DNA from: CAWUKT01 sp041565275
GTDB taxonomy: Bacteria; Bacteroidota; Bacteroidia; J057; JADKCL01
Assembly: GCA_041565275.1 (NCBI GenBank)
Contig: JBFGVE010000110.1
Coordinates: 1-9,641, forward strand
DNA length: 9,641 nt
Reading direction: 5' to 3'
In this document: positions 8,063 through 9,641 of the stretch, piece by piece
Numbering within the stretch: the first letter of the stretch is position 1
Layout: every line of letters starts with the position of its first letter
Position numbers and translations under genes: made by a program
The notes under the pieces: model-generated
What the model saw: only the letters and a program-made list of their open reading frames with translations
What the model was told of the DNA's origin: nothing
Database searches by the model: none

Positions 8063-9427
8063 ATGAAAAACAGCATAGCTATCCGCCGTGAAGACCTCAG
8101 CAAAAGAGGAGAAAAACGAGTTGCGATCTCCCCCTGGCTTGCCCGGGAGGTCACTGAAGCAGGTCACCTTCTTATCGTGCAGCCGGGGATTCATCCTACC
8201 AAAGGAACAGTAAAACGCGCTTTTTCTGACCAAGATTACGTTGATGTTGGAGCTACCATCAGTGAAGACCTCAGCCAGGCTAAGGTGATCTTCGGTTTGA
8301 AAGAGGTTGAGATCGATAAAATCCTTGCCAACAAGACCTACCTCATCTTTTCGCATACCCACAAAGGCCAGGTCAAAAACCGAAAGATGCTCAAAGAATT
8401 TATGGACAAAGGCTGTAGCGTGGTTGACTATGAATTGGTCACCTATGACAGTGGGGCCAGGGTTATCACCGCTTTTACTTATTTCGCTGGTTATGCAGGG
8501 ATGATCGATACCTTATGGACTGTGGGTAAGCGCTTTGCCATGCGAGGATTCAAGCATCCGTTCAGCAAGGTACCGCAATCCATCGAAAAAGAAGATCTGG
8601 GGCTTCTCAAAAGAATGATGAAAGAGATAGGAGATGAGATCAGGGAAAAGGGGACCCCCGGTGATTTGCCTCCTTTCATCACTGTTATCCTGGGGTCAGG
8701 CAAGACAAGTACGGGAGCACAAGAGATATACGACCTGCTGCCCGTTGAATCTATCCCTTGGTATGACCTGGCCGAGATCTTTGCAAATGGTTCGCGTGAC
8801 AGGGTATACAAATGTGTCATGAGCATTACGGATATGTTTCGCCTCAAGGCGGATGCGGGCGTTTCAGTGGTGACCTATACCAAATGGACAACCGAAGAGA
8901 GGGAGCAGCATTATTTCAATCATCCCGGGGATTTTGAAAGCAATCTCGATCATGTGTTGCCTTATACGACTGTTCTTATGAATTGTATCCTGTGGTCTCC
9001 TGAATTTCCCCGAACCATGCCCCGCACCTTGACCAAAAAGATCTGGGAAGCCACCCCTACCCTGGAAGCCATTGGCGACATCACCTGCGACCCAGAAGGA
9101 TCCATTGAATTTTCCAAGGAGACCTGGATCGACAACCCCGTCTTTGTTTACAATCCGGCCACTGATACCAGCACTAATGGTTTCGAAGGTGAGGGAATTG
9201 CCGTGATGGCCGTCACCAACCTTCCCTGTGAGTTTTCCTCAGATGCCAGTAAACAATTTAGTTCTGATATGAAAGGTATAATTCATGGAATTCTTGAAGC
9301 AGACCACGATGCAGCTTCTGTGGAGACCTCAGGTTTACCTCAAGCAGTCCAGCGCGCAGCTATCCTCTGGAAAGGTAAATTTACCGAGCCTTATGCGTAC
9401 ATGGCCGATTTTGTGGCTGATCAATAG
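8063..9427 (+). CDS. Lysine-ketoglutarate reductase-type protein (LKR half of AASS-like enzyme)
   Basis: The 454-residue protein matches, by recalled sequence pattern, the N-terminal lysine-ketoglutarate reductase half of animal bifunctional aminoadipate semialdehyde synthase. That enzyme condenses lysine with 2-oxoglutarate to saccharopine using NADPH. Residues 4-135 form an alanine dehydrogenase/transhydrogenase N-terminal-type domain (IAIRREDLSKRGEKRVAISP, SHTHKGQ at 97-103, DYE at 122-124). A nucleotide-binding region contains GSGKTSTGAQ (211-220), where the animal enzyme has a GTGNVSKGAQ-like loop. Further shared blocks are LPYTTVLMNCILW (299-311), IGDITCDPEGSIEF (337-350) and EGEGIAVMAVTNLP (375-388). 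The protein ends where the reductase half ends, so there is no fused saccharopine dehydrogenase domain and none is encoded elsewhere in the window. The gap of 41 bases after fhs with no visible terminator is compatible with co-transcription. The family is confident; the exact substrate and direction (lysine breakdown or another amino-acid reaction) are inferred. Confidence 0.88.
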   Translation: MKNSIAIRREDLSKRGEKRVAISPWLAREVTEAGHLLIVQPGIHPTKGTVKRAFSDQDYVDVGATISEDLSQAKVIFGLKEVEIDKILANKTYLIFSHTHKGQVKNRKMLKEFMDKGCSVVDYELVTYDSGARVITAFTYFAGYAGMIDTLWTVGKRFAMRGFKHPFSKVPQSIEKEDLGLLKRMMKEIGDEIREKGTPGDLPPFITVILGSGKTSTGAQEIYDLLPVESIPWYDLAEIFANGSRDRVYKCVMSITDMFRLKADAGVSVVTYTKWTTEEREQHYFNHPGDFESNLDHVLPYTTVLMNCILWSPEFPRTMPRTLTKKIWEATPTLEAIGDITCDPEGSIEFSKETWIDNPVFVYNPATDTSTNGFEGEGIAVMAVTNLPCEFSSDASKQFSSDMKGIIHGILEADHDAASVETSGLPQAVQRAAILWKGKFTEPYAYMADFVADQ

Positions 9428-9501
9428 TGCGCCTTGTATGAGGTCCATACATCCGGCAAGCCCGTGGTAGATGGTATTTATGGTTCCCTTGCCCAAGTCC
9501 C

Positions 9502-9641
9502 CTAAAATTCCATCCCATTTTTCCATTCGTAAGCATCTTTTGGTGTGGATCCTTCCAACGAAACTTGATACCAAGCAGTTATCCAAGTCTCAGGATCTTT
9601 TTCCCATGTAACTTCATCGATTAATATGGATTCGCTCTGTC
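9502..9641 (-). CDS. C-terminal end of an unrecognised protein (partial)
   Basis: On the minus strand an open frame enters from the right edge (first full codon at 9639) and ends at the TAG at 9502-9504. This gives 45 residues containing ILIDEVTWEKDPETWITAWY and ending KDAYEWKNGMEF. The composition is rich in Trp, Glu and Asp and looks like real soluble protein, and its only Met lies three residues from the end, so its start is outside the window. I do not recognise the family. It converges on the reductase gene, leaving a 74-base gap. The other two minus-strand frames over this stretch either hit a stop early or run antisense into the reductase gene. Confidence 0.55.
   Translation of the reverse strand, partial: QSESILIDEVTWEKDPETWITAWYQVSLEGSTPKDAYEWKNGMEF

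Noticed and set aside
8088..8275. A 14-base direct repeat, GTGAAGACCTCAGC, at 8088-8101 and 8262-8275.
   Set aside because: Both copies are in frame and encode EDLS in different parts of one domain; this is most simply shared codon choice, with no sign of a repeat array.
9435..9451. A small hairpin (TGTATG, 5-base loop, CATACA) after the reductase gene as a terminator.
   Set aside because: The stem is only 6 bases, AT-rich, and has no T-run on either strand, so it is too weak to call.
9335..9586. An 83-codon minus-strand frame across the end of the reductase gene.
   Set aside because: It runs antisense into the conserved C-terminus of the reductase and overlaps the better-looking partial frame ending at 9502.

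Overview
The window looks like ordinary chromosomal DNA from a member of the Bacteroidota. The clues are a very large alpha-2-macroglobulin lipoprotein, the lack of strong Shine-Dalgarno sequences before the genes, a candidate promoter of the Bacteroidota -33/-7 type, moderate GC content by eye, and the mix of gene families. I cannot place it below phylum with confidence. I see no insertion sequence, phage gene, CRISPR array, tRNA or rRNA.

Layout, left to right. Bases 1-141 are non-coding and hold an inverted-repeat structure followed by a T-run, which could be the 3' end of a rightward transcript from outside the window. Bases 142-5604 (minus strand) encode a 1820-residue alpha-2-macroglobulin-like lipoprotein with an intact thioester motif. 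A roughly 107-base divergent intergenic region follows, with a candidate promoter for that gene. Three plus-strand genes come next: a 183-residue protein of unknown function whose N-terminal third resembles the L7/L12 C-terminal/ClpS-type fold (5712-6263), formate-tetrahydrofolate ligase fhs (6333-8021), and a stand-alone lysine-ketoglutarate reductase-type protein (8063-9427). The right edge (9502-9641, minus) holds the last 45 codons of an unrecognised gene that converges on the reductase gene.

How the genes relate. The macroglobulin is predicted to act in the cell envelope as a protease trap and shares only a divergent intergenic region with the rest. fhs supplies 10-formyl-tetrahydrofolate for one-carbon metabolism. 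The last plus-strand gene matches the lysine-ketoglutarate reductase half of the animal bifunctional enzyme AASS, but its usual saccharopine dehydrogenase partner is not in the window. The 41-base gap between fhs and the reductase gene is compatible with co-transcription. I find no clear new multi-gene system here. The items most worth a second look are the structured left-edge element, the L7/L12-like unknown protein, the Asp/Tyr-rich insert in the macroglobulin, and the unpartnered reductase.
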